Positions 1-11,790 of a stretch of 64,000 nt of DNA are shown here, piece by piece (within the stretch, counting starts at the first letter, position 1; each line of letters begins with the position of its first letter). A program made the translations under genes and the position numbers. Under the pieces are notes generated by a model that was not told the DNA's origin, did not search any database, and saw only the letters and a program-made list of their open reading frames with translations. Where the stretch lies: assembly GCA_019454045.1 (NCBI GenBank), contig SKCR01023738.1:62001-126000 (forward strand), read 5' to 3'. Source of the DNA: Zanthoxylum bungeanum (lineage: Eukaryota; Streptophyta; Magnoliopsida; Sapindales; Rutaceae).

Positions 1-1439
1 GTACTTTGATGAACGTAGTTAAGGATATAGCTTAATTATAATGATACGATATTATTTGAGTAATTCCATAGAGGTTCGGAGGGCTTAGGATCCTTCCGCA
101 ATGTTTTCGAAAGATTTTTCGAAAATACGTAATTTGCATATTTGAGCTATTGGATTGACATAAAATAATGTATAATGATGTAATATGAGTATTAGATGTG
201 TTCCAGGTGCAACGGGAAGGATTCGAAAAGTTCTAGATTTGTTCACAATATTTTTTGACTTCTTAGAAAGTTTTCTGGATTTTAGCCGGAAATGGAATCT
301 AATGCTACAAATATGTTTTATTGGATGTATTATGAGAAATGAAACTGAAATCACTGGAAATAGATTTAATTTGGATTTTTCTTAGAAAGTTAGGGACTTT
401 GTGCTATCAGGTAGTTTTCTGTGATTAACGACTGTATTTTGTGTTACAGATAAAAAAATAGAGAAATGATAGCATGGACCCCATGTTAGTACCTCGCTGT
501 GAACTTGTCTTATGTAGACAAGGTACGATAGTTGATTGTGTGTTTAGATATGTATATAGATATATGTATAGATTGCAGGCTCATAAAAATATGTAACAGT
601 AGCTATGGAGTTTAGAAAGCATGAAATGAGAGTTTCCAGAGGTAAAGTCAGTGAGATTTGTAAAGAGCACGTATAGAAATAAATTGTCTGAAAGTATGCA
701 TATGCCAGGTTTCTAGATTGCAAGCTATAAGAGGAACAAATATGAAATTGACACTTGACTTCCAGTTATAGATGCACCAGCATTAGTGTGAGTCTTCTAT
801 GTCACAGTGACGCTTATTCCGGTATTGAGGATTAAAAATAGACATAGGTGATGGTTTTGTAATTAGATTTTAAGGAATATAGCCAAAAACTTATGAAGTC
901 AAACTCAACACAGGAGATATGTTTCCCAGTGATGTGTCTGATAATTGTTTGGTGATGACATTACGTTTGATTGATTCTGTTTGATATATTATTATATTTA
1001 AGTTTTAATATGCTAGTTTCAGCATGAAAGGTTTAGTATAACCTATTGTTTCATTTTCAAAGATAAGCATATCTTCAAGTAGAACATATTGTAGTACTCG
1101 AGATGTAAAAGATTTTTAATGAAGCTTTCCGGACTACAACTTCAGTTTTTGGCTGGAACAGTTTTGATCTGAGTGTGGGTCGAGTTGTATGAAATGTGTT
1201 GATATGTTTGATGACACATGTGAGCATTTTTCATATGGATGTGTTTGTAAAAATAGGGTATGAGCCCACTTTGTATGAATAGGATGACTGAGATGTCACC
1301 AGCATGTGATTGACTATGGAAGATTTTACTGATGTGTATATGGATCATTTGTATTGCATTGGATCGCATCGCATCGCATAAATTACATGTTCATTTGGTT
1401 GCTATGATAATGCATATGTATTTTGCATACCCAGAGATA

Positions 1440-1998
1440 GACACAGTGCACATGGACAAATACATATCCAGGACCAGGGGGACGGTGAAACATAACGTCC
1501 CTGGATCCTAGTTTCAGTGACATAGACAGATACAGATCCGGGACTAGGGGACGGTGATATATAATGCCTTTGGATCCTAGTTTCAGTGACATGGACATAT
1601 AAAGATCCAGGACCAGGGGACGACGATACGCAACGTCTCTGGATCCAAGTTTCAGTGATATGGACATATACAGATCCAGAATCAGGGCAACGGTGATACG
1701 TAATGCCCCTGGATCCTAGTTTTAGTGACATGGACAGATACAGATCCAGGACCAGGGGACGACGATACGTAATGCCCCTGGATCTTAGTTTCAGTGGCAT
1801 GGACAGATACATATTTGGGGCTAGGGGGACGACGATACGTAACTTCCCTAGACTCCAGTTCAGATATAGATTAGGGACTAGAGGACGTCGATACATAACG
1901 CTCCTAGATCTCAGCCTTAGTGTCATGGGGGGACGGTGATATGTAACGTGCCATGGCACTAGTTAGGTGTTTAAGTGAATGTCGATACATAACGCCCA
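1440..1998 (+). repeat. Minisatellite in G 5' LTR, period about 69 bp
   Basis: A unit containing acggtgatacgtaatgcccc, then ggatcctagtttcagtgaca and a cagatacagatcca segment recurs with its acg(g/a)(t/c)gata core at about 1482, 1551, 1620, 1690, 1759 and 1829. More degenerate, shorter units follow at about 1885, 1933 and 1978. One further unit (near 3990) continues beyond the solo LTR that split the array. Homologous units lie in the 3' LTR at 11225-11790. Confidence 0.85.
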
Positions 1999-3948
1999 TG
2001 TTAGGTCTCTAAGATCAATCCCAAGATCTAATAAGCATAAAATGAGTGTGAATACGCAAAGAAGTAGCGGAAATACTTACATTGATCGGAATGGATGTAG
2101 GTGTAGAGTTCAAAAATTCCACTTTGAGAAGTTGCTCCAAGCTCCTCTCTTTGATGAATGTTGAAGCTCCAAGCTTGAAGATTGAGATTCCAAACTCTAG
2201 GGAAGGTTTCCCTATCACATTTGTATGATTTAATGTGTGCTAGCAGTTGGAAAAATTTGCAACAAATTGTTTCCTATGTTCTTGCAACTCTCGGCCAAGC
2301 CAAGAATTAGGAGAGGGAGAGGCTTTGTTCACGCCCAAATGAGAGAGAGAGGAGTGAATGAATTGAATTTGATTTTCCAAAAAATAATAGACATATACCA
2401 AATCCTTGTTTTGGTAAATGTCAATCAAGTCTATCATTATTAAAACAATTGTGTAAGAAACAAGTCATCAACCACTCATCACTAACTTCCATCACCAAAA
2501 AGGCAAATGATTGACTAGTGATGTGACTTGTGGGCCCCACTTTAATTCAAAATCCGAGTGTGCCCGCAAACACATTCTGGGCTCGGGTTCGTTAATTCCG
2601 AATTAACGAATTTTCTGTTGCGATGTAATTAAATCAAATTTAATTAAATAATTATGCCTAGCAAAATTACTATTAAAGTCGCTCGTGAATTAATTCTAAA
2701 TTAATTCGGTCGCCCGAATTAAAATCCAATTTTAATTCCGTTATGAAATCTAATTTCATTTAATATATCGAATATATTATTTTTATATTTTAATTCCGAA
2801 TTAATCGTTCTCTCTCTATTAATTAAATTTTATCCCAGATAAAATCTTCCGCAATTAATCCTAGATTAATTTTCTCTCTCTTATAATTAATCCCAGATTA
2901 ATTATGTTCGAGTCATACTTCATCGTTGAATCTTCGGGAAGCGGCCCATGAGATCCTTGGATATGTTGGCAGTAAATTCGGTCGTCGGACTATCCGAACA
3001 CGTGCGTACCTCATACCACGTTCTTACCGATTTATGAGACATGGTTGGCTTTTAGCAAAGCGCCGTGCCTACCCAATTCTACAAAAATATTCTTTAAGGA
3101 ATATATAATCTATAACAGGCGTAGTATATGTAGTATTGCGTATTGAAATCCAGTATCAGATGTCACATGCTAGGCCTGGGGCTGGAATAGTGTCTGCCCC
3201 GTACGAAGCATATATCGGATCACTAGCAACTAGTCTCAAAAATCGGATAATCATGACCTTGTCATAGTATCCCAACAGTTGCAACATAATAGAGAACTAG
3301 TTATGTATCCTTGCGTGATCATCATCTCCATATGACTGAAGTGATACTTCCGTCTTGACATCACACCCAATACACTACGATTCTCAATAAACCAAGAAGA
3401 GGCGTACACAGAACCTATTAAAGTCCTGGACGACCAAAACCAAAGCGTATTGATTGTCGCAAGTACTAGCGATGCAAGTCTCATGTTAAGACCAAATACA
3501 CCTACCCTGATTCGGATTCCCATAGACACATAGTCATACTACCAATTGGATTCCGCGGGGTCTATCCAGAGCGAAACTGTTCCCGTACCATCGGTAAACA
3601 CAACCTCCTATCACACTTGCATAAGTATCCAATACTTACATATATGAGAACTATACTGTTATGCTCCCACAACGCGCACAAGTGTAATACTAGTCTATTA
3701 CGCATTATCGATGTCCAGTCTCGATAATATTACGACTATGGATATTTAATGATTAAACCTTTGTGGATTGAAATTGTCTCATATCTTATTAATCTGGAAC
3801 TAATCATAAGGACTTTTATCATTTATATATTCAAGTAATCAAATTAAAAAATGATAAAATAGCAATTTCCATTGTCACACAGTTAATTTATACAAAAACC
3901 ACAATGTCTTTTACAAATAGTGACGCTATAGGTCATAATTGTCCAACA
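1999..3948 (-). mobile_element. Solo LTR, copia A-type family, minus strand
   Basis: On the plus strand it runs from tgttaggtctctaag to attgtccaaca, the reverse complement of the A-type LTR that starts tgttggacaattatgacc. It is 1950 bp, close to the 1960-bp LTRs of the full copia A element. Flanks are gccca (1994-1998) and gcccc (3949-3953), a 5-bp TSD with one change. The G LTR sequence resumes cleanly on both sides. No primer site or interior is attached, so it is a solo LTR left by LTR-LTR recombination. Confidence 0.9.
2588..2904. repeat. Array of short palindromes with 3-nt loops (A-type LTR)
   Basis: Consecutive short inverted repeats with three-base loops, for example TTCGTTAATT-ccg-AATTAACGAA at 2588-2610 and AATTAATC-cca-GATTAATT near 2887. 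This is the minus-strand version of the array best preserved at 28912-29227. Confidence 0.7.
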
Positions 3949-5745
3949 GCCCCTAAACATCATATTTTATAGATGATTTCAGACATGTACTTAGGGGACG
4001 GTGATACATAACGCCCCTAATCACCAAGTTATTACAGTGACTCTTAAAGTTTTCAGATAAGAGGATTTATAAAGTTTTATGTGATTTATAACTATAAAGA
4101 TTCAAAAGTTTACATAAGAGTTTTACAATTTTATAGAGTACGTGAGTTTTGATTTCACTATTTATGGAATCCGTATTTGAAATTGATTTCGTCAGTTGTA
4201 TGGAGATTTTCATGATGATCTTTTTACATAACTATTTACTTTTATAAAAGAATTGATTTCCTACATATTACCAAATTGGAAATTCATATATTGAATTTTG
4301 ACACAACTTGATCTTGTATACCGTCATAGATTTTGAATTCGATTGTACTCCCAACTGACTTTGATATTTCTTAACATATGAGATTTCTTGTTTTATAATT
4401 CTATACAGTTTCCAGAGTTTGTATTAAAGTTTTACGATTTTCAGATATAGAAATTCTAGCTTTTGCATATAACTTGTTGCCCTACGGGGTCAGATGCAGT
4501 TGTTATTCTATCATAGTGTGATTCTAGAATTTGGACCCTACACAACTGGTTCCCCTATTTGGTGGAGATATTTTTCTTTGATATGAAAGTTCATTTATAT
4601 CTAGTTCAGATTCAATGAGTAAGATGATAGTATGTTATAAGTATGTGCACTGTATAAATTGTATATTAAGTTGCATGGTCGATTTGTGATATTAATGTAA
4701 GGGCTGGATGTTGAGTGTTTACTACATTTAGGATGTAGTTTGTGAGGATTCCAATAGATGGAATCAAGCGTCGGTGTCTTATATTATATAGAGGTTTGAG
4801 GTTTCAGTAGAAGTTTTACAACTCATAGTTAGCTAATTCTTACGTTTTAGCTCACATACTCCATATGAAGTAACCAGTCATAGTTTAAAATGACTAAACC
4901 ACCACAGGTTTAAGTGGTTTAGTAGGTAATAAGCTAATTCCAGTTTAGGAAAATTTAATGTCAAAAGTATGTAAAGTATAGCTACAGTACGGAACAAATA
5001 GTACGTATATGTTTGAGAACTTTCAGAATGTGTGGAAGAGATGTCAAAATTTCATAGATACGTAATATAGTGTAGAATCGAATGGTAAGTTTACCAGAAT
5101 GTTGCATTCAGTACAATGATTGAGTTAGCAAGGTATAATATGTGTAAACGGCCATCAGATAGAGATAAGATTTTTAAATTTGTGTATATTTACCTATATC
5201 TGATTACTATTCATATTTTTATAGTTACTTGATATATTTACCTAAGACGTGAGTTACTTACTAAGCTTTATAGCTCACACCTCAACAGTTTGCTAGTTTT
5301 ATAGGTTCACATTGGACTTAAAGAGCTAGAAGATTTCTATAGACGTCTTGAAGCCCCAATGTAGTTAAGTTGGTCTTGAGTAGTTGTATTATTCCAGAAT
5401 ATGTAATGGGCTCCCACAACCTTAGTTTTATTTATTTGTTTCATATGTGTAATTTTAAATTGTGCTAGGCACGTAGTTATTTGTAGTTATCTGTTTAATG
5501 TCAGGTCGTATGCCTATTTACGTATGAGTTGAGATTTTTTAAGCTAGGGGCCTATCTGAATATGAGTTGAGACTGATTGCTTTGAATTTAATATCAGAAC
5601 ACCTCGATGTGCTGGACTTTGATCCAGGTTGCATGATTTTTAGCAGAGGTCATGCCAAAAATTTAGTAGCTTCAGAGGCTTTTAGAGATTGGTTTTCCTG
5701 TCTCCTGCCGGTAGCATCCTGACATTAGGTGGGATGTTACAAAGT

Positions 5746-5757
5746 TGGTATCAGAGC
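5746..5757 (+). other. Primer binding site of element G
   Basis: tggtatcagagc, complementary to the 3' end of plant initiator methionine tRNA, four bases after the LTR end. It marks the 5' LTR/interior junction and fixes plus-strand orientation. Confidence 0.9.
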
Positions 5758-6420
5758 ATGGTCGAGATGCCAATTGCATGGTCTAGAGGTCAGTGACTAC
5801 AACTTTGGGGTAGCCGGCTGTCAGAGAATATCTTTAGTTCTATATAGACCACGTAGACATGAATGTTTCTCTTAGCATGAAAAGATTTGCTGCTTGCTGC
5901 TTAGTCCGGGTGTATTGGAGTCTGTGGATGACTTATTTTGATGTGTATAGACTATTTATTTTTGTATTAGAATAAATTACCTTGAGTTGAGACCTTATGA
6001 GCCCTTGAGACTAGATAATTTAGAGTAGTTATATAGTAGCACTATTAGGCCTTTGTAAGGCCAGAGGGTTTATTAGCGAACCTAAGGTATGTGTTTGAGA
6101 CCTTTGAGACTAAGAATTCGGTGTAGCACCGTAGATGTGCTTGAACTCAGGAGGGGTGCGTTAAACCCTCGTAGTTATTGGTTTGTTAGGTTCTCTGGTT
6201 AAGAACCAAGTTAGTATAGTTTACTTTTATCGAAAAATTGAAGAAAAATATATATGAAATAAAAAGGGTTAGCCCTTATCCCCAATAGGTAAGGTCAGTA
6301 TACGAATGATGAATAGAGTTAGACAATTTCTAGAAATGGATTAGAGATTTTTTGTGTATGCATTGTGAATCAGATCGGAAGGTGTAATGACGGATTAATT
6401 TCGAGAATAAAATTTTATAA

Positions 6421-6432
6421 ATAGGGGAGAAT
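6421..6432 (+). other. Polypurine tract of element G
   Basis: ataggggagaat immediately precedes tgtaatatcc, the start of the 3' LTR. This is the usual position and composition of the plus-strand DNA primer in LTR retrotransposons. Confidence 0.8.
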
Positions 6433-6652
6433 TGTAATATCCAGAAATTCGAAAACTCTTTCAGAAGGATTTTATATTATAGATCGGGTCTCAGAATGAG
6501 ACTATATCAAAGAATAAGATCTTAAGTGTTGAAATATAGCTCGAAATATTTTTACATAGAGATTTGATGCATTGAAAATCACGTGACATAAAAGAGCCAC
6601 TTACGCGAATTACATATATATTTTCTATACAAAGAAAGTTTGTTATTTCGGC

Positions 6653-6660
6653 TATAAAAG
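6653..6660 (+). promoter_or_regulatory. Probable TATA box of the G LTR
   Basis: tataaaag about 220 bp into the LTR. The independent G solo LTR keeps tataaaga at the equivalent place on its minus strand (about 15603-15611). If used, U3 is very short and R-U5 spans most of the 5-kb LTR. Use as a promoter is inferred. Confidence 0.5.
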
Positions 6661-6944
6661 TAGCAAACCAATTCAGATCGAGGTGATTCTTAAACCATCA
6701 GACTCGATTTTCTGAGACGAACAACTTTCATATTGAATACTTTTCCAAATTTCGAGCAAAAGGGCCTCGGTTTAGCTTATTTCAGTTTTAGCATTATGTT
6801 TGGGGCAAAAGTGCAATAATACGAGGACCATATTGCAGTTTTTGAAAATTAAATTATAAAAAGCCAAAAATTTTCTGATTATTGCAAAAAAGACCCCCCA
6901 AGCCTTATACAAAAACCGTGAGAGAATGGAGAATAGAGAGAAAG

Positions 6945-7075
6945 AAATGGGGACCAGCTCATGGCCGGCCGGCCACCCCCTACGGTGATCCGGCACCTCC
7001 AGCTTTGTCCAGACCAGGTCGGCCACGCTGTGGCCGGCGATTCTCATTTTGGCCGTCGGAGCGTCGAGAAAAATG
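6945..7075 (+). other. GC-rich patch in the G LTR
   Basis: A GC-rich stretch with repeated ggccggc in an otherwise AT-rich LTR, roughly 300 bp after the TATA box. The homologous patch in the G solo LTR lies at about 15225-15320. Reading frames across it (for example 6882-7076) are not preserved between the copies, so I do not call a gene. Confidence 0.5.
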
Positions 7076-8267
7076 AGGCAAAAGGCACGGCTTCAACTTT
7101 ATGATCCCGGCTCGTCGTTTCATTTCACGGCCCAAGTCACCCGCCAAATCGAAGATCTTGGAGAGTACTAGAAGTTGGCGACGATGGATTTTTCATTCAG
7201 TGCACGATTGCACATAAAACGAGGTAGAAAACAATATTGAATAGTGACCCATGAATGAAAAGTAGCTCTGATCGAATTTCCTTCGATTCCAGCACGTTCG
7301 TGGGTTCGTTTGGAGTCCAATAAATTCCCTCAAAATTTCGGTAAGACCTCCCGGTAAAAATCTGCTAATTTCAAATTTATCATTAAATGTTCGATGTATC
7401 CAATAGCTTCTTAGAGTAACATTATGATATAAATTGAATTGTTTGAGCATTAGTATATTGAATATGCGTATATGGTAGAATCCAGAAGAAATCGAAGCGA
7501 ATTTGATCGATCAGATAAGTAAAGCGAGTTTCTGATAAAATCGAGTTTCGCATGCATCTGTGCTTTGATGAACGTAGTTAAGGATATAGATTAATTATGA
7601 TGATATGATATTATTTGAGTAATTCCAAAAAGGTTCGGAGGGCTTAGGATCATTCTGCAGCGTTTACGGAAGATTTTTCGGAAACACATAATTTGCATAT
7701 TTGAGCTATTGGATTGACATACAACAATGTATAATGATGTAATATGAGTATTGGATGTGTTCTAGGTGGAACAGGAAGGATTCGAAAAGTTTCGGATTCG
7801 TTCGCAATATTTTCGGACTTTTCGAAAGGTTTTCTGGATTTTAGCCGGGAATGAAATCCAATGCTACGAATATGTTTTATTGGATGTATTATGAGAAATG
7901 AAACAGAAATCACTGAAAACAGATTTAATTTGGGTTTTCCAGGAAATTTGTGGAGTTTATGCTATCAGTTAGTTTTCTGTGATTAACGACCCTAACCGTC
8001 TGTATTTTCGGTTATAGATAAAAAAAAAGCATGGACCCTAGGTAAGTACCTCACTGTGAACTCGTCTTAGGTGGATAAGGTACGATAGTTGATTATGTGT
8101 TTGGATATGTATATAGGTATGTGTATAGATTGCAGGCTCATAAGAATATGTAATAGTAGTTATGGAGTTTTAGAAAGCATGAAATGAGAGTTTCGAGAGG
8201 TACAGTCCGTGAGATTCATAAAGAGCACGTTTAGAAATAAATTTTCTGAAAGTATGCATAGTGACAG

Positions 8268-8409
8268 TTAGGGATGGTAAAACCGGATCCGAATCTGAGT
8301 TTGGCCTGACCCGGATCCAGACGCATTTTCATTGACCCGGGTCCGGACCCGGACCAGTGTAAATATACACGGGTCCGGACCAGGGTCTACCCAGTCCGGA
8401 TCCGGATAA

Positions 8410-8441
<32 letters not shown>

Positions 8442-8445
8442 TTTA
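8268..8445. repeat. GC-rich low-complexity insertion with T-rich tail
   Basis: Absent from the 5' LTR at the matching point (about 700). It starts tagggatggtaaaaccgg, carries repeated cggatcc and gggtccggaccc palindromes, and ends in several attttt units. It could be a degenerate MITE or SINE-like insertion; I see no clear terminal inverted repeats or TSD. Confidence 0.4.
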
Positions 8446-8704
8446 ATTTCTAATTGGTGCATCTATAACTGGAAGTCAAATGTGGATGTTCCTCTTATAG
8501 CATGCTATCTAGATGTCACACTAACGCATATTCTGGTATTGAGAATTAGAAATAGACATAGCTAATGTTTTTATAATTAGATTTTAAGGAATATAACCAA
8601 TAACTTATGCAGTCAAACTCCACACCGGAGATATTTTTTCCAGTGATGCGTATGATAATTTTTTGGTGATGACATTGCATTTGATTTATTCTGTTTGAAA
8701 TATA

Positions 8705-10784
8705 TGTTGGACAATTATGAACCATAGCGTCACTATTTGGAAAAGACATTGTGGTTTTTGTACAAATTAATTGTGTGACAATGGAAATTGCTATTTTATC
8801 ATTTTGTAATTTGATTACTTGAATATATAAATGATAAAAGTCCTTATGATTAGTTCCGGATTATAAGATATGAGACAATATCAATCCACAAAGGTTTAAT
8901 TATTAAATATCCCTAGTCGTAGTATTATCGAGACTGGATATCGATAATGCGGAATAGACTAGTATTGCACTTGTGCGTGTTATGGAAGCGTAACAACATA
9001 GTTCTCATATATTTAAGTATTAGATACTTATGGAAGTATGATATGAGGTTGTGTTTGCCGATGGTACAGAAACAGCTTCGCTCTGGATAGACCCCTCAGA
9101 ATCTCATTGGTAGTATGACTATGTGTCTATGGGAATCCGATTCAGGGTAGGTGTATTTGGTCTTAACCTGAGACTTACATCGCTAGTACTTGCGACAATC
9201 AAAACGCTTTGGTTTTGGTCGTCCGGGACTTTAACAGGTTCTGTGTACGCCTCTTCTGGGTTTATTGAGAATCGTAGTGTATTGGGTGTGATGTCAAGAC
9301 GAAAGTATCACTTCAGTCATATGGAGATGATGATCACGCAGGGATACAGAACTGGTTCTCTATTATATTGCAACTATCGGGATAATATGACAAGGTCGTG
9401 ATTATCTGATTATATATACTAGTTGTTTGTGATCCGATATATGCTTCGTACTGGGCAGACACTATTCCAGCCTCAGGTCTTGCATGTGACATCTGATACT
9501 GAACACGTACGTACGTACCTAGTACTACATTTTTACCGATTTACAAGACATGGTTGGCTTCTAGCAAAGCATCGTGCCTACCCAATTCTCCAGAAATATT
9601 TTTAAAGGAATATGTGATCTATATCAGGCATAGTATATGTAGTATTGCGTATAACGATCCAGTATCGGATGTCACGTGCTAGGCCTGAGGCTGGAATTGT
9701 GTCTGCCCCGTATGAAGCACATATCGGATCTCTGGTAACTAGTCTCTATAATCGGATAAACATGACTTAGTCATAATATCCCGATAGCTGCAGCATAAAA
9801 GAGCACCAGTTCCGTATCCTACGTGATCATCATCTCCACTTGCGACAATCAATATACTTTGGTTTTGGTCGTCCAGGGCTTCAACAGGTTATGTGTATGT
9901 CTCTTCTGGGTATATTGAGAATCGTAGTGTATATTGAGAATCGTTCTCTCTCTAATAGAAGAGAGAGAACGATTAATTCAGAATTAATCGATAAAATAAT
10001 ATATTCGATATATTAATGAAATTAGAATTCATAACAGAATTAAAATTGGATTTTAATTCGGGCGAACGAATTAATTTAGAATTAATTCGCGAGCGACTTT
10101 AATAGTAATTTTGCTAGGCATAATTATTTAATGAATTTGATTTAATTAAGTCGCAACGAAAAATTCTTTAATTCGGAATAAACGAACCCGAGTCTGGAAC
10201 TTGTTTACGGGCCCACTCAGATTTTGAATCAAAGTGGGGCCCACATCAAGTCACATCACTTGTCATTCTCATCACTTTATGTTGATGTAATTTGGTATTT
10301 GGTGATGACTTCTAAAACACTCAAGCTTGATTTGTGAGTGACTTTTACCAAACTTTGGTTTTGGTATATGTCTTTTGATTTTGGAAAATAAAAAACAAGT
10401 CAACATATTACACAAAATCACACTCTCTCTCCCAATTCTCTCACAAAAACCGTAACCCTCTCTCTCTCTTTATTCTCTCAATTGCCGAGAGTTACATGAA
10501 GGAACAAGGGGAATTTTGTTGCAAAATCTCCATTGCTAGCACATCAAAGAATCATACAAATGTGATAGGGAAACCTTTCCCAAGAGTTTGGAATCTTTTC
10601 TTAAAGCTTTGAGTTTGACACTCAACATTGGAGAAGCTTGGAGCAACTTCAAAGGAAGCAAAAATTTTTGAACTCTACACCTACATCCAACCGATCTTTG
10701 TAAGTATATTTCTGCTATACTTCATTTTGTATTCACTTGATTTTATGCTTTAAATGATCTTGGGATGACCTTAGAGATCCAACA
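8705..10784 (+). mobile_element. Solo LTR, copia A-type family, internally rearranged
   Basis: Begins tgttggacaattatgaacc and ends gagatccaaca. Perfect 5-bp TSD atata at 8700-8704 and 10785-10789, with G LTR sequence resuming on both sides. Length is 2080 bp. The inside is rearranged: about 9505-9836 is inverted relative to other copies and resembles the copia B subfamily, while about 9837-9935 repeats forward sequence already present near 9190-9285. Part of the usual LTR between the inverted block and the palindrome array is missing. A 13-bp-arm hairpin (9939-9951 with 9962-9974) marks the right junction. Confidence 0.9.
9970..10190. repeat. Shortened palindrome array (A-type LTR)
   Basis: Same short inverted repeats with 3-nt loops as in other A-type LTRs, starting CGATTAATT-cag-AATTAATCG. 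The leading units (attaatc-tgg-gattaat type) are missing because of the rearrangement just upstream. Confidence 0.65.
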
Positions 10785-11224
10785 ATATATTGTTATTTTT
10801 AAGTTTTAATAAACTAGTTTCAGTATGAAAAATTTAGTATAGCCAGTCGTTTCATTTTCAAAGATAAGCATATCTTCAAGTAAAAAATCTTTCAGTACTC
10901 GAGGTGTAAAAGAGTTTTAATGAAATTTTCCAAACTACATCATGGTTTTTGGGCAAGAAGAGTTTTGATCTGAGTGTGGGTCCAGTAGTATGAAATGTGT
11001 TTTATATGTTTGATGACACATGTGATCATTTTTCATATGGATGTGTTTGTTAAAATAGGACACGAGCCCAATTTGCCTCTATGGGATGACTAAGATGTCA
11101 CCAACTTATGATTGATTGTGGTTGACTGTGCTGATGTGTATATGGATCATTACATTGCATTGTATCGCATCGCATGAATTACATGTTCATTTAGTTGTTA
11201 TGATAATACATATGTATTTTGCAT

Positions 11225-11790
11225 ACTCAGAGAGAGACACAGTGCACATGGACAGATACAGATCCATGATCAGGGGGTTGGCGATATGTAATACCCATGG
11301 ATCCTAGTTTCAGTGACATGGACAGATACAGATCCATGACTAGGGGGACGGCGATACGTAATGCCCATAGATCGTAGTTTATGTGACATGGACAGATACA
11401 GATCCAGAACCAACGGGCCGATGATACGTAATGCCCCTGGATCCTAGTTTCAGTGACTTGGAAAGATACAGATCTAGGACTAGGGGACGATAATATGTAA
11501 TGCCTCTGGATCATAGTTTCAGTGGCAAGGACAGATACATATTCGGGGCTAGGCGGATGGCGATATGTAACTCCCCTAGACTCTAGTTCAGATCCAGATT
11601 CTAGACTAGAGGAACGGCGATACGTAATGCCTCTAGATCTCAGCCTTAGTGTTGTAAGGGATGGTGATACGTAACGCCCCATGTCACTAGTTAGGTGTTT
11701 ATGAGGATGGTGATATGTAACGCCCCTAAACATCAAATTTTACAGAGGATTTCATGTGCTTAGGGGGACAGAGATACGAAATGCCCATAA
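11225..11790 (+). repeat. Minisatellite in G 3' LTR
   Basis: Counterpart of the 69-bp array in the 5' LTR: repeated acatggacagatacagatcc, then gacggcgatacgtaatgccc and ggatcctagtttcagtgaca, decaying into shorter units toward 11790. Confidence 0.85.

Larger units (their letters stand above)
1..5741 (+). mobile_element. 5' LTR (partial) of non-autonomous long-LTR element G
   Basis: Position 1 aligns with 7560 in the downstream LTR (both read tttgatgaacgtagttaagg), so about 1.1 kb of this LTR lies before the window. It ends in gggatgttaca at 5741, directly before an initiator-Met primer site. A solo LTR at 1999-3948 interrupts it; without that insertion and its TSD the full LTR would be about 4.9 kb. 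No open reading frame in it resembles a known protein. It also holds a 69-bp minisatellite. The LTR-PBS-PPT-LTR order and the match to the 3' copy are seen directly. The size class resembles plant LARD elements, which is inference. Confidence 0.85.
5742..6432 (+). mobile_element. Interior of element G: non-coding, 691 bp
   Basis: The whole region between the two G LTRs. It begins with the primer binding site and ends with a purine tract. No open reading frame of 60 codons or more is present, and nothing resembling Gag, protease, reverse transcriptase or integrase is visible. The element therefore had to be mobilised by proteins supplied by another element. That this is a deletion derivative rather than an originally short element is inference. 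Confidence 0.8.

Noticed and set aside
1402..1959. 185-codon minus-strand open frame
   Set aside because: It is the 69-bp minisatellite read in one frame; 69 is divisible by 3, so repeats stay open by chance. The repetitive Arg/Ser/Pro content is an artefact.
8268..8445. GC-rich insertion as a tRNA- or 7SL-derived SINE
   Set aside because: No A/B box pair I could identify and no clear TSD; kept only as a low-complexity insertion.
11227..11736. 169-codon minus-strand open frame
   Set aside because: Same minisatellite in the 3' LTR; frame and sequence are not kept relative to the 5' copy.
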